64,000 nucleotides of DNA, from the NCBI RefSeq assembly GCF_019175385.1, contig NC_083342.1, positions 116,250,376 to 116,314,375 on the forward strand, written 5' to 3'. The position numbers and the translations under genes were made by a program. The notes under the pieces are model-generated. The model did no database searches, was not told the DNA's origin, and saw nothing but the letters and a program-made list of their open reading frames with translations. This document shows, piece by piece, positions 33,524-45,650 of this stretch. Each line of letters opens with the position of its first letter. Position 1 is the first letter of the stretch. Source of the stretch: Lycium barbarum (taxonomy: Eukaryota > Streptophyta > Magnoliopsida > Solanales > Solanaceae).

Positions 33524-33710
33524 CAGGGGCGGAGCCACATACAACTAAGGTGGTTCATCCGAACCCCTTTCAGCGGAAAACTACACTGTTTATACATGGT
33601 TGAAATATTTTTTATGTATAGATAGTAGATGTTGAACCCCCTTGGGCTTTTTTTGTGTTTACTTCTTCATATTTTGAACCCCCTTATAGCAAATCCTGGC
33701 TCCGCTACTG
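33524..33710. mobile_element. Short hAT-type MITE
   Basis: Starts CAGGGGCGGAGCCACAT and ends ATCCTGGCTCCGCTACTG, an inverted pair. Flanked by an 8-bp duplication with one change (CTACGAGG 33516-33523, CTATGAGG 33711-33718). 187 bp, related to 20580-20756 and to the ends of 37983-39219. Confidence 0.85.
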
Positions 33711-33718
33711 CTATGAGG

Positions 33719-34960
33719 TACTTTCGACCCAAATTCTTGACAAGTTTATGTGTGTGTTCTCAAGAACTCATCACATAGATAAGTTAACTACGTAAAATAT
33801 GTTACCTCCCTTAATTATACATTTTAGTCTCAATAAGCCATAAAACCTCAGTCATTCCAATTGAGGCTCTGATGTGTATGATTAAGGATCTTTTATGTGG
33901 TTATATAGCTTATTTATGTCATATGCGATTGAGAACATGGGAAAAACATTTCAAATTTGAGCCTAAAATATCTCATAGAATCATTTTATCATTGTATAGG
34001 TGCTAAATCGGAACAAACAGTAGCTTGAATGTCTAAATAAAATATACTGACAAGTTGAAGGGGCAGTCGATGTATCCAGCCTTTTTTAACTTGTGATGTA
34101 TGTTAGCGTGAACTACTGATAGTGGTAGCCGTCTATTTATGAAAAATGATACAAAAAATGATTTAATTTAAATTATATACATTATATTAGCAATAAAAAG
34201 TTTTTACATGTCGGTGTAGTTTAATTGTTGATAGCAGATTAGTTTATTTCTATCATGTTCGAAGTTGTACTTATCATAAAATTAGAACTTATTTGTAATT
34301 ACCTAAGTAACTAATTTAATTGTGCAAAAATTTATACCATCAGAACATAAAGTTAAACTAGTCCTACATTTTGAGATCAATTGATTAGTTAAGGAAAAGA
34401 AGAAATGAAATTATAACATCCAAATCGGTCGCGCGAAGAGGATGCTTACTATTGTGGCAGTACTATAGTAATATTGATAACAGTTTTTAAGAAATATGAA
34501 GCGTCTATTGGTAATTCTAGAAGTGCAATAATGTGAATAAAGAAAAGAAAAGAAAAGAATATGTTGATCCATCAACTGCCCCTGATCTGTTACATTAGGT
34601 CGGTTTCTGTCTCTCTCCCCTCTTTTTTTCATTTTTGATTTCCCACCCATTTGATATCTGCACTAAAATTCGACAAAATTTGAATCGTGTACTGTAGGGG
34701 CTATTTCTGATAGCGACTCGCCCAACAATTTTTTTTTTCATTTCTAGAAGTCGAACTCGAAACTTCTAATTAAGAATGAAGAGATTCCAACCATTTCATC
34801 ATAATTCATATCGATGAGAACGCTTAGAAGTGTTGAAGTAAAGCACCTTCTATTGAGAAACTATTTTTCCCCTCTAATTCTCTCTTACCCACGTGACTTG
34901 ATAACTCCCCAAAAGAAAAGATTAAAGAAAAGAAAAAGCACAGAGTTAGGAAGGATGGGA
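33719..34960. other. YABBY upstream region
   Basis: No transposon boundary or coding region recognised. It contains pyrimidine tracts (34600-34630) and an AAAAGAAAAGAAAAG run (about 34541-34557). It presumably holds the distal promoter of the YABBY gene. Confidence 0.35.
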
Positions 34961-34970
34961 TGCTATCCAA

Positions 34971-34977
34971 TATAAAA
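34971..34977 (+). promoter_or_regulatory. TATA box of the YABBY gene
   Basis: TATAAAA, preceded by CTATCCAA, lies 91 bases before the YABBY start codon, so transcription would start near 35000 and leave a 5' leader of about 65-70 bases. The leader has AATCAATCAATCAAATC and AGAGAGAGAAG tracts. Confidence 0.65.
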
Positions 34978-35067
34978 GGCTCACCCTCGATCAGTCAATC
35001 ATCAATCAATCAAATCAAAAAGAGAGAGAAGTCTCAAATCAGGCAGAGGAAGGAATCACTCATAAAA

Positions 35068-38000
35068 ATGTCGGCTTCATCTGCTGCTTTTGCTCCGGAC
35101 CACCACGTTCACCACCATCACCTCTCTCCTCCCTCAGGGGAACAACTTTGTTATGTCCAATGCAACTTTTGTGACACTGTTCTTGCGGTACTACCTATTA
35201 TACTCTCTACTCCATATCATTTTCTTCCCTCTTTTAACAATATTCCTCCTCTCTTCTCCCCTTTCACTATATGTTACGTTGAATTTATTCCTAAGTTTTG
35301 CCTCACACTCTTTATAGATACAAAATATAGTAGGTTGAAATACTTTCACTAAATCTTTTTTTTTTTTTTGGTCGAAATGATCTTTGTTGGTTTTTCCCCT
35401 TAATTTCTGTATGGTCTTTCGTTATTGCTCAATAATACTTAGTCCCTAATAGTAGTGATCTTTATTCTCAAGCAAATGCTCCCTCTTTTGGATTTTTAGC
35501 TTTCTTCTTGAATTTATTCATTTTCTACTTGCTATAGTCAACAACATTTCATTTTTTTGATATGTTAAGTTTTGTTGGCTAAACCCTTTTAGCTAAAGAT
35601 TGCATTTTTATAAAATGACCATTTTTTTTTTAATTTATGGTACAGGTGAGTGTTCCTTGCTCGAGTTTCTTCAAGAATGTGACAGTGAGATGTGGTCATT
35701 GCACCAACCTTCTGTCTGTCAACATAATTCTTCCCACTGCAGCTAATCAGCTTCATCTCCCCCATTCTTTCTTTTCTCCTCAGAATCTTCTGGTATGTAT
35801 TTTTTACATTATATTTTTCCCATTGAATTAATCTAGGGTTTTCATTTCTATATGTGTCTATGTTAATTAGCTATTTCTAACATCAATATATCATTCTCCA
35901 CGTTTTATTTTTCTCAATTTGAGTGTGTCAATCCTTGCGCACAATTATTTTAACAGTTATTCTTTCTGAATATCTGGTAATTTTAACATTAATTATTCCT
36001 TTATACATTTCAGGATGAGATTCGGAATAATCCACCAAGTTTGTTGATGAATCAGCCAAACCCGAATGAGTCACTCATGCCTGTTCGAGGAGTTGATGAA
36101 CTTCCTAAACCACCTGTCGCCAACAGACGTAAGATAAAAATTGTATGGACTTAAAAGTTTAACAAATGGAAAGAGTACTTATTACTAGTAACGCAGTTAC
36201 TGAACAGTGCCAAATTTTAATTTCAGCATATGGCGTGCTGTACCTTTAAATAAACTATCCAGCTCTAGCCTTTCCAGTGAATAGGGGTTTCTTATCAAAT
36301 GAAGCAAGAATATGCATGATATTCTGTTTGCTTTTCAACCGTGTCTAAACTTTTCCCTTTTCCATAATTAAATGTCATTTTTGGCGAAGGGTCTTCTACC
36401 ATTTTCAAATATAAAGTATTTCCTAAAAAAGCCAAGTTTAGAAATTGCAGCTAAAACGTGTTTGCATTGTTCATCTACAGATTCTGCATTAGTGAAATAT
36501 AAAATGTGCCCACCATGATGATGTTATTAAAATATCTTAACAGTAAAATCTGGTCAAATCCAAGCTCTGAGTAGAATGGATAAGTTTAACCATTCATATG
36601 GACTTCTTCTCTCTTGGGTCGGGCTGGGAAGTGTCGAAGACATAATTAAGTAAATAAACAAAGTGCTCCTTTTAAGAGTTTAAGTTACTCAATGAAAGAG
36701 ATGGTCACATAACTTCAATAGAGAGAAGGGAGGATTTTTTTTTTTAAAGGAGGTCAATGAAGTTTCTCCTTCATCGAAAAGTTATGTTGTGCATATAGGT
36801 TGCAGGGTTCCAATGTCAAGTTCCTTTGACACGAGGAAAATTTCTACTATGCCAGTATATGAAACTGAAAAGTTGCTTTAGGTTGTAGATATAATTGTTG
36901 AACTAAACGTCTAGTATACTTATAAATATAGTTTAAAAACTGCTTTAGGTTATAGGTTAAACCTATTTGAATTTTGTCTGTTAAAATTCTTGGCTTTGCT
37001 ACTTTAGCAGTGTTGCGACTATGCAGCGGTTAACAAAAATCTATACTTTTGTATTTTTGATGATCTCTTTTCTTTTCAGTTTATATGACATTATTTCTTC
37101 ATTAATTTACAACAACAGCATATTCAGTGCAATTCCATAAGGGGATTACATTTGGGGAGGATGGAGTGAATTTTTTCATTTTTTTTTTTTTAAATGACAT
37201 ATTCCTATATTGGAAATATCTAATTATAAACTTTTCATTTAATCTTTAAGGAGACGTTTTTACGGCCACAAAAGTGTTAAGATATATTTAAAACCGTAAA
37301 TTTTAAAAAATTACTACATCTTTACTTAAACTCTGTTCAAAATCAAATTATGTTACACAAGGAGTGCCTTTTTTCTCTCTCATTCCTTCATGTTATGGCT
37401 TCGGAGATAAAAGAGAAATGTCGCCCGGAAAGTTAGATGGCCACAGAATCTAGATGAATAGATAGAGAGAAGGGTAGATGATTAGATAATGATCATGAAA
37501 TGATTTGATTGACCCAAAAGTATTCTCTTTGGTCCCGTGTGGGGTGGGTAAAAGGGTACTTACCGGTAATCTACAGAAAGTCATCCAAGTGTTTTTAATG
37601 CATGTTTTTGTTTGTCTGCATGTCTCTGTACTCATTCTAGCTCCGGAGAAACGACAGAGAGTGCCATCTGCTTACAATCGATTCATCAAGTATGTTCACA
37701 TCTTTTCTCTAACTTTATTTTAGAGAGACATCGACATATATTTTTTTTTTAAAATATTTGAATGTCAAAGAAGCATATATGAAATTCCATTGACAAATAA
37801 AACAATGAAAATGAATGACAGGGACGAGATCCAACGCATCAAAGCTGGAAATCCCGATATAAGTCACAGGGAGGCCTTCAGTGCTGCTGCAAAGAATGTA
37901 AGATATTCCAAAATACTATTTTACTCATGAACAAGAAATAATTTTCAACAAGTAGAGGAAATAAAGATTCTATTCTTATAGGCAGAGGCGGATCTAGGAT

Positions 38001-39924
38001 TTGAAGGTGGCGGGTGTCACAATTTTTTTCAATGTACATCTTGTTAAAAACGTGTATTTGGGTCGGGTCCATCTCTTTTTAGTTTATTCGGGTCAACTTA
38101 ATAGGGTTTTTTTTTATTTGCAAATATGAAAATTACATCTCAAAAATCAAGAAATGAACATAATTAGCATCTTAAACAAGGAATCACATTCATTAACACT
38201 CATTAACAACAGAAGTAAAATCAACATATTCACCGAGGAACTTGCATCTCTTATGTATATTAAAAAATGAATTTACACAAGTAAAATAACATCTTCAATA
38301 AGGGAATTACACCAATCAAAATAAGAAAAATAATAGAAAAACTCTTCAATATGTAAATACACCCCATAAGTAAATGTAGAATTAGATAAACTACAAGTTC
38401 TCAACAATAAATCATAAATTTCATGTTTTTTCTAAGCAGTGCTTACGAAGTTTTCATCACAATTTAAGTAGTAGAGTGATTTAAATTGAATTTAACAATT
38501 ATAGAATAGCAAATTTTTTTATAATACACTCCCTCCGTCCATTTTTCTTTGTCCATTATAATAAAATTATATGTCCACTTTTACTTGTAAGTTATATAGT
38601 TTGAAAAACCAATACATAATTTACCATTTTATACCTATTTTACCCTTATTAGTAAGCACTCCAATTCATTTCTCATTTTATTTATTGCTTATTAAGAGTG
38701 TCCCAAGTCAAATATAGACAAGTAAACATGGACGGAGAGAGTAATAAACAAAAGAAATTATTAAAAAAAAATGAATTTTGATCTCAATCCAAAATTCCCA
38801 TTGAAATCCAAGTTTTTCGATTTAAATACTCACAGATTTGAGATTAAGAGAAATGCTTAATTGAAGGGATTTTGAAGTTTCTATTTGTGTGTTCTTGCTA
38901 AAGATCACAGATAAAATAATAGAAAAGAGAAAAGACAATATAAATAATAAAAGATAAATAGAAAATTGGGAGGGCCGAAAAGGGAATTACTGGTACAAAG
39001 GAAGTAAAAAAGCGCAAAGAAAAACGGGCATCGGAAAATATTAAAGATATATTCAAACTTATGTCTATCAGCCGTGTCACCTTTGTCTAATTTATGACTG
39101 GGGGTGGCAGAATCGAATTTTTAACCTAATTTAAGCAAATTACAACATAAATATATAAAAAAATTATTAATTGAGGGGGTGCCATGGCACCCCCACCCCA
39201 AAGGATGGATCCGCCCCTGCTTATAGGCTACTTTCAATTCCTTCTAACTAGGGTTTTGTTTTACTAGGGTTTGGTTCGTTCATGTGTTGCTTTTTTCGAA
39301 CAAGTCTATATAGCATGTCGTTGAATTTTGGTTTTGTTTGTTTTCTTGTTCTCAGTGGGCCCACTTTCCACACATTCATTTCGGACTTATGCCTGATCAA
39401 CCCGTGAAGAAACCCAATGCCTGTCAACAGGTATCCTACAACTCATCATAACCCTAGATTTTCACACAGTATATGTTTCTTTGACTGATTTAATTAACTA
39501 AAGCACACTTTCCTAATTTTCATAAACTTTACTAAGTTTACTTTAAAGTGTTATCGTACCTTCTTTATTTTACGGAGGTTTATTATACAGTTTTAACTTT
39601 TAAAAATTGGCTGTGTAAAAGAACTTATATACTATCAGAAACTACAGGTAATCCGTCCATAATATATGAGATTAATTAGTGACATAAAATAAAGCAAGTA
39701 ATCCGGTACAACATGTTGAAGCATTATGCTGATTGTATAATTATTTCTTACATTGTTAAATATCATTAAGTAGTTTCGCGTTAGGCAGCTTGCTTTAATT
39801 TCCATTTTATTTATTTTTGTTGTGTATTTTTTTTTTTTTTTTGGGAAATGTGTAGGAAGGGGAGGATGTTCTTATGAAGGAAGGGTTTCTTGCTCCGGCG
39901 AACGTGGGTGTATCTCCTTACTAA
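35068..39924 (+). CDS. YAB1: YABBY transcription factor, FIL/YAB3 (YABBY1) clade, seven exons
   Basis: Exons: 35068-35187, 35646-35792, 36014-36128, 37641-37689, 37822-37897, 39356-39430, 39856-39924. They join in frame to 651 nt, a 216-aa protein. All introns are GT-AG. The C2C2 zinc finger uses CNFC (Cys32, Cys35) and CGHC (Cys56, Cys59). The HMG-like YABBY domain spans about 126-178 and includes [14 protein letters not shown] and [20 protein letters not shown]. The C-terminus ([14 protein letters not shown]) is typical of the FIL/YAB3 clade. By family knowledge this nuclear factor specifies abaxial identity and lateral-organ growth. A frame open upstream of 35068 is an extension into the leader; the ATG at 35068 gives the family-like N-terminus. 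His-rich HHVHHHH near residue 12-18 is unusual but harmless. No damaging change seen. Confidence 0.95.
37983..39219. mobile_element. 1.2-kb non-autonomous hAT-type element in YABBY intron 5
   Basis: Ends CAGAGGCGGATCTAGGAT and GGATGGATCCGCCCCTG are inverted. Flanked by the perfect 8-bp duplication CTTATAGG (37975-37982 and 39220-39227). No transposase is encoded. It makes up most of the intron between the exons that encode the first and second halves of the YABBY domain. It is host to a Stowaway MITE. Confidence 0.88.
38527..38741. mobile_element. Stowaway-type MITE nested in the hAT element
   Basis: Ends CACTCCCTCCGTCC and GGACGGAGAGAG form an inverted repeat, flanked by TA (38525-38526 and 38742-38743). 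215 bp. It must have landed after the hAT element. Confidence 0.8.
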
Positions 39925-42026
39925 TTAAGGAAGTGATGAAGTCACCAGTGTTTCTTCCTCTGTTGGAATTAATTGTCTTTTTATTATCTAATGTTAATTA
40001 GTTTTATCTAAATATTAGGGTTCTTGTTCGATCTCTGTTTTCTTTTAAGAACACTCTGTTGTGTCTTTGATGAAGACATTCTAACTGTTTCAGGTTGCTT
40101 AGTTTATAGTGAGTACTGAGGAAATGATGTTGAACCACTGTTTGTTTGTTAATTATTGCTAATAACTAGGCTCTCTGAAACCCCCAATGGAACTGCTACA
40201 TGTTGATAAGTGTTAAAGAGTACTATCGTATGATGAATTTCGTCTCATTAATTAGTTTTTTGGGTTTTTACTGTTTTGGGCGTTTCCTTTTTGTCTTTGG
40301 TATCTTCTCTTACAGTCTCTATCGATATATTGTACCTTCATTCACGAACTGTCAATTTCGTTAACGTGTCAAATCTACTATGTTTGTTCGTTTGCTTATA
40401 ATTATACAAAGCAAATGAATCTGAAGATTCATTGACTTGACAGCCAAATGACCTACTATATATAAATATCCGATTGTTCAAAAACTCTCTGATACATGAG
40501 TAGCATAATTAGCCACAGTACATGCAAGATATAAATAAAAACCATGCTAGTTACGTTATTGAATGCATAGGCTCAACAAAAGGGGATGGTTGAATTTCTT
40601 CTCCTCAATTATGTACATTTAATTATGACTTTGTTAAAATTCTTGTGTACAATTCAACTAGAAAATTTGTGTTTAGACCAATGTGTCCTGAGAATCTGAG
40701 TTTTTGATTATGCTATAGAAGTTTTTGCTAATTTACAGCACGACGCTTCCGGCATTCTGTTAAGATCAATTCAACTTTTCTCAATCAACAAGTCATATGT
40801 TGTTCTTCTACCAGCTGCAGAAGAACATGTGCGTTGCATCTTCTGCAAGATTCGCTTTAGAAAGTTACGTGTATCTTAATATTGCGGGAAAGTTGATTGC
40901 ACTAAATTAACAACTATTCATTGCTTCCCCTGTAGTATATACTTAATAGTACACTTATGATCTTTTATTCTTCTTCACATGCCACAAATAGGTAAAATGT
41001 CCTTTTCCCTCGAGTTTTTTCAGATATCTAATTTAGGTTCTTCATATTTTCAAACTAAAATCTCTGTTAGACCAGCATTCCAATATGTCGCCAATGACGT
41101 ATACTTGATGTTCCAATGACCTAACTCTTGACACCTTAGACAAATCTTATATCGAAATGGAAGAGGAACGTGAAATAGCTTTATATGAACCATAACATGA
41201 GTTTTGGGCACGATGATGGCATTGCTCAAGAGACAAACCCCGTAAAATTTCGCCGGCTGTCCCTTTTTGGTATAGGTTTTAATTAGTAAAATTCCATCGT
41301 TATTTCTCTTGCTTATGGATCTTTAGACCACTATCTAAAGATTCATTTTGAGTAAACTAAAAATCTTATGAGAAAATGTAAGACCGCTGCCTAAAATTTT
41401 GTAAGTAATGCAAATTTTGTCTTTAAGGTTAAGCAATATATGAACAAACATTAGCTCAAGTCTAACGCTATTTGGAAGGATCATTTTCCAAGGGCAATAT
41501 TTGCATAAAATTTTAAAATAGGGACAAAATCTAAATTGTGAACTAAAACGGGACATTTGTGTAAATCAACCTACAAATCTGTAATATTTGTTGGACCAAG
41601 ACGGACAATACATGCCATGAACTTGGGCATAATTACAAAGATAACTAAAATATGCCTTAATTAGTCCAAATTTGGGCTAATGAGATGTAATTTAAACAAA
41701 GTTAAACCCAATTAGCTCTACCTGCTAATTATTGTTTTAATATTTCTTTATATGATTTTAAGGAGATTACCTTGCTCCTAACATTTTACCCATTTAAAGA
41801 CAGGAGAATCTATGTTGAGAAACAGATAAATGCACTTAGAACTTAGAAGTAGAAAAAGATAACCAAATTAACAGTTTAAATAGAACTGGAATAGCAGAGT
41901 ACTAGCTCGTATATGTTTGATAGCATATGTTAAAAATGGCTATTTACCAATTTTTCATGCTGGATTGCCCTCTTGGGCCTTAGCCTTAGGGATACTGGTT
42001 ACAAGGGCAGCTTATTAGAATAGATG
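39925..42026. other. YABBY 3' UTR and downstream spacer
   Basis: The first 300 or so bases after the stop are the likely 3' UTR; the TTTTATTATCTAATG region and later T-rich segments may hold poly(A) signals, but none is clear. The rest is A/T-rich without a recognised gene or repeat boundary. Confidence 0.4.
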
Positions 42027-42170
42027 CACTACAAAAAAAAAATAGGTAATTTGTGAAGGTTAAAAGTTGTAATTCGCGGAGGTTTTAGCCTTTGCTAGTT
42101 GCTAGAGGAGGCTAAAATCTCCATGAATTGCAACTTTTAACCTCCACAAATTACCCATTTTTTTATAGTG
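42027..42170. mobile_element. 144-bp CACTA-type fold-back MITE
   Basis: Starts CACTACAAAAAAAA and ends TTTTTTTATAGTG. Flanked by the 3-bp duplication ATG (42024-42026 and 42171-42173), the CACTA target size. Arms such as GGTAATTTGTGAAGGTTAAA and its complement run nearly to the centre, so the whole element can form one hairpin. Confidence 0.82.
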
Positions 42171-42879
42171 ATGATCCAAAGCCAAAGAGAAATTTACACC
42201 GTGGGTCAGGCTTATAAAGTTATAAACATAATTAACACAATCTTTAAAGTACATCAAAAATAGCACTTATTTAAACTTTTTCAGCATTTTAAGATAAAAT
42301 AGGTATAGTTAATAATCCCACTAAATTAGGGGATCAATTTTATTCTCTTGCTCTTTATTATTGTTTCTCTCTCTTCTTTAAGTGATACACCCCTATTTTT
42401 CTCACTAATCTCTTCTCATTATTCTTTGGCTTCTTCTTCTACACCCTCTTCAATCTTCAACCAATTCACCCTATTTTTTTCTAGCTTCTTGTTCAACCAA
42501 TTCGCCCTCATTATTCTAGCTTCAGAGATACATAGAAGAGGATGAAAGACATTATTTCTATTCTGAATGTATTTATAATTCATATTTTGTCTAGGTTGAT
42601 CTACTGCTAACATTTGAAATGTAGTTTTGTTATTTTCAAAACCAGAATTTTCTTAACAGAATTATAAAAATCATTTGATTTACTTCTAATTAATTATTTC
42701 TGAACGTATAATGAGATCTAGAGGATTTTGATCTTTTTTTCCATATAAGAAGTCACTGGAGTTGCAAATAAATAACATATATATCTTATTTATTTTTAAA
42801 GACTATATGTATAATATTATTAGTTATACGTGATCAATTATTCCCCATTTTGTGTGCTATGAGCCTATAAACTTTATCA

Positions 42880-43440
42880 TAAACACACCTAATGTATATA
42901 ACAGATATATCAATATTATTATTAGAGTTTAATAAAGTATACTAATAATTATACCAATAAGTAGTGGTAATATTATTATTATAATTAGTGATATACTTAT
43001 AAATATTATGAGTATAGTTAAACAATAACTATATACATAATGAGCATAATTATATATATTACTATTATACTCATAAATATATCTAATAATATTATGAGTA
43101 TAATTATGTATACGATTAATTATACCAATGATTATAGTATAATTAGTGGTACACTAATTATACTCATAATATTATAAGTTTAAATAATTATACTAATAAT
43201 ATTATTATATATTATAATTATACTAATAATATTATTATATATTATAATTATAATAATATTATGAGTATAATAAAACATTAATTATATACATAATGAGCAT
43301 AATTATATATATTACTAATTAGACCAGTAATATTATAAGTACGATAATGAATATATTATGATAATTAATATTATTGATTATTAATTATGCTAGTAATATT
43401 ATAAGTATAATAGTAACAATAATCTATGATTATAAGAAGA
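42880..43440. repeat. A/T-only low-complexity region (TAATATTATTATA)
   Basis: Interspersed ATAATTATACTAATAATATT units with GAGTATAAT variants, about 560 bases with very few G or C. Two near-identical copies of a longer phrase (AATGAGCATAATTATATATA) lie near 43040 and 43300. No coding. Confidence 0.8.
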
Positions 43441-43829
43441 AGAAAAAGAAGAAGAAGAATATGTATAATTAAAGACAGAAGGCTGATCGAAGAGAGAAAA
43501 TAGTAAAATTTCCATTACCGATAAAAACATGGTTTATGCTAGTAGACAAAACCATTTTTTGAAAGAAAGAGAAAAGATAAGATTCATGTTAAGCATAAAA
43601 TGAGGAACTACACGAAAGTTTTGAAAAAGATAATACTGATTTTTCGGAGGGAATTGTGATGGGCATACGAAGATAAAACGATAGAAATGTAAATAAAATA
43701 ACTCTGCTAAGAAATTGTAAATAATTTTAAAAAATTGTACAGTTATGTTTTTTCCTCAAATTTAAAAGCGGTCTTCAATTTTTTGGTAAAATCCGTATTT
43801 ATTTTAGGGGAAATAACTCATATATACAA

Positions 43830-44130
43830 CCCAAGCATTTAGTTTGCAGTCGATGAAGTCCATTGTATCATAGGTGTATAGATAATGTATTTGCTCCGTA
43901 TAACTATACAGCCCACACATCTAGTTTGCAGTTGATGTATGTAGCCCATATCCTCGGTGTATAGATAATGTATCTATTTTGTATAGCTATATATAAACAT
44001 TACATATACTCCGTATATATAATGTATATGATTTGCATAATCATGTATAAACATACGAAATCAACTCAAATTACAGTGTATATATAATGTATATATTCTG
44101 TATAGCTATATATGAACATTACATATACGA
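43830..44130 (+). repeat. Degenerate GTGTATAGATAATGTAT repeats
   Basis: Four imperfect copies of a unit containing GTGTATAGATAATGTAT followed by TGTATAGCTATATATAAACA occur, separated by AGCCCACAC-type spacers. No terminal inverted repeat pair identified. Confidence 0.65.
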
Positions 44131-45081
44131 CTGCGCCAAATATGAATCCTAACAAACTATGACACAAGGCGGTAGCAAAACCCATCAGAAGAGCTCCAGC
44201 GAAGAAGATCGCCAAGTACAACTCTTGGTAGTGGCTCGCCGGAATTAACTATCATTCCCTAACTAGGATCTGTACAACCTAAAAGAACGTTACAAAGTCT
44301 AGAAATAATTTTTAATCGAAGGAATGTGTTATGTGGTGAAACTAGCTCGGAATATGCAAATATTCATTTTCGTACATAATGCATTTTAAAATTTCACACA
44401 AACCTAGCATTTTTTGAATCCAAGAGTCCCAAATAAATTACTTGTTGGAGGAGAATTAGAAAATGAAAAATAATAGCAAGCAAGCAATTGATAATGGATT
44501 GCACGGGTAATAATCAAAGAGTTAGGCCAAATTTGGTAAGTTAGATCACCGAGAAGTACGGTGCCGTAATTATCTCTTTATTTTATTTGAAGTTTATTCT
44601 TCTAGCTTTTTAAAATGTAGAATAGTTATATATTTTTAAAATCTATTTTTTAGTTGATCGAATTAGTCACTTAGATTTCAGCCAAGAAAAGGAAAAGAAA
44701 TACTTAGCAAAATAGAGAAACTATTTCTAGGAAACAGCAACACCTGGTATAAATAAAAAAATTAAAAAAATCAATGTTGTAGGTGGTCTTTAATTACAGA
44801 CTTCCCAGTTTGATTACAAATCTGCAAATATACAAGCTTTCAAGTATGGCTAATGGTTATACATGCAGGCTTTAGAATAGCGCAATTATGGATGGAAAAG
44901 CCCAAAACAGCCCCATTACAGATGGCTAGACCCAACCCAAACTTCCATTGTCTTAACGTGCCCACATGGTAACAAAGTCCTCGTCCTTGAAAATTGGAGA
45001 GGTCCAATTAGGAGTCAATACTTTATAAGAAGATTATTAGATTCAAACTTGTAAAACTATAGAAGATATCTGATTCGATAG
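44131..45081. other. Spacer with a possible captured coding shred
   Basis: On the minus strand near 44150-44235 a 30-residue hydrophobic frame (LAIFFAGALLMGFATAL) looks like a transmembrane helix of some host gene, but I cannot name it. Flanks carry no splice signals. The rest is unremarkable. Confidence 0.3.
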
Positions 45082-45650
45082 TGTTAGGATCGGGAGTCCG
45101 GGATAGTGCGGAATTAGATAAAGCTGGCAATATAAAGACAATAACAAAGATAATAGGAGACAAAGATTTAACATGGTTCGGTCAAATATCCATAACCAAA
45201 AGAGGAGCAAATTTACTAACACCAACGGATACAAAAGAGAGTACAAACAACAAAAGAGAGTACAAAATTAGAGTAATTAAATACTCTAATATCCCAAAAC
45301 CCCCAAGAGAATAACCTCACAAGATCACTCCAAAGAAGGGTTCACACAAGTGTTTCCCAACACAACTCTCTTACAAATACTCTCTATATAACAACACAAA
45401 CTCACTAAGTTCTTCTCAAATTGGTGTATTTCAAAGGAGGAGAAGTGTCCTCCTTATATAGGGGCAAAACTTGGCCTCCAAGTTGTGCAAAAAGAAAAGA
45501 GAAAAATTGGCAATTTTTCTCCTCCACATCACCAAACTTTGGCTCCAAGAAACAAAATTTGGCTCCAAGAAACAATCTCTACCAAGAGATTTCCAATTAG
45601 GCTCATGCCTATTACAAAGGTATAATGAGCCAAAAGATAACCATATTACA
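45082..45650. mobile_element. 569-bp solo LTR
   Basis: Starts TGTTAGGATCGGGAG and ends CATATTACA. Flanked by the perfect 5-bp duplication GATAG (45077-45081 and 45651-45655). Inside are a direct duplication (AAAGAGAGTACAAA) and a TATATAGGGG segment near 45453. The TGTT...ACA ends are the standard LTR form. No internal region. Confidence 0.82.

Noticed and set aside
34960..35352. 130-codon ORF around the YABBY first exon
   Set aside because: It is the first YABBY exon extended upstream through the leader and downstream into intron 1. The conserved protein starts at 35068 and splices at 35187.
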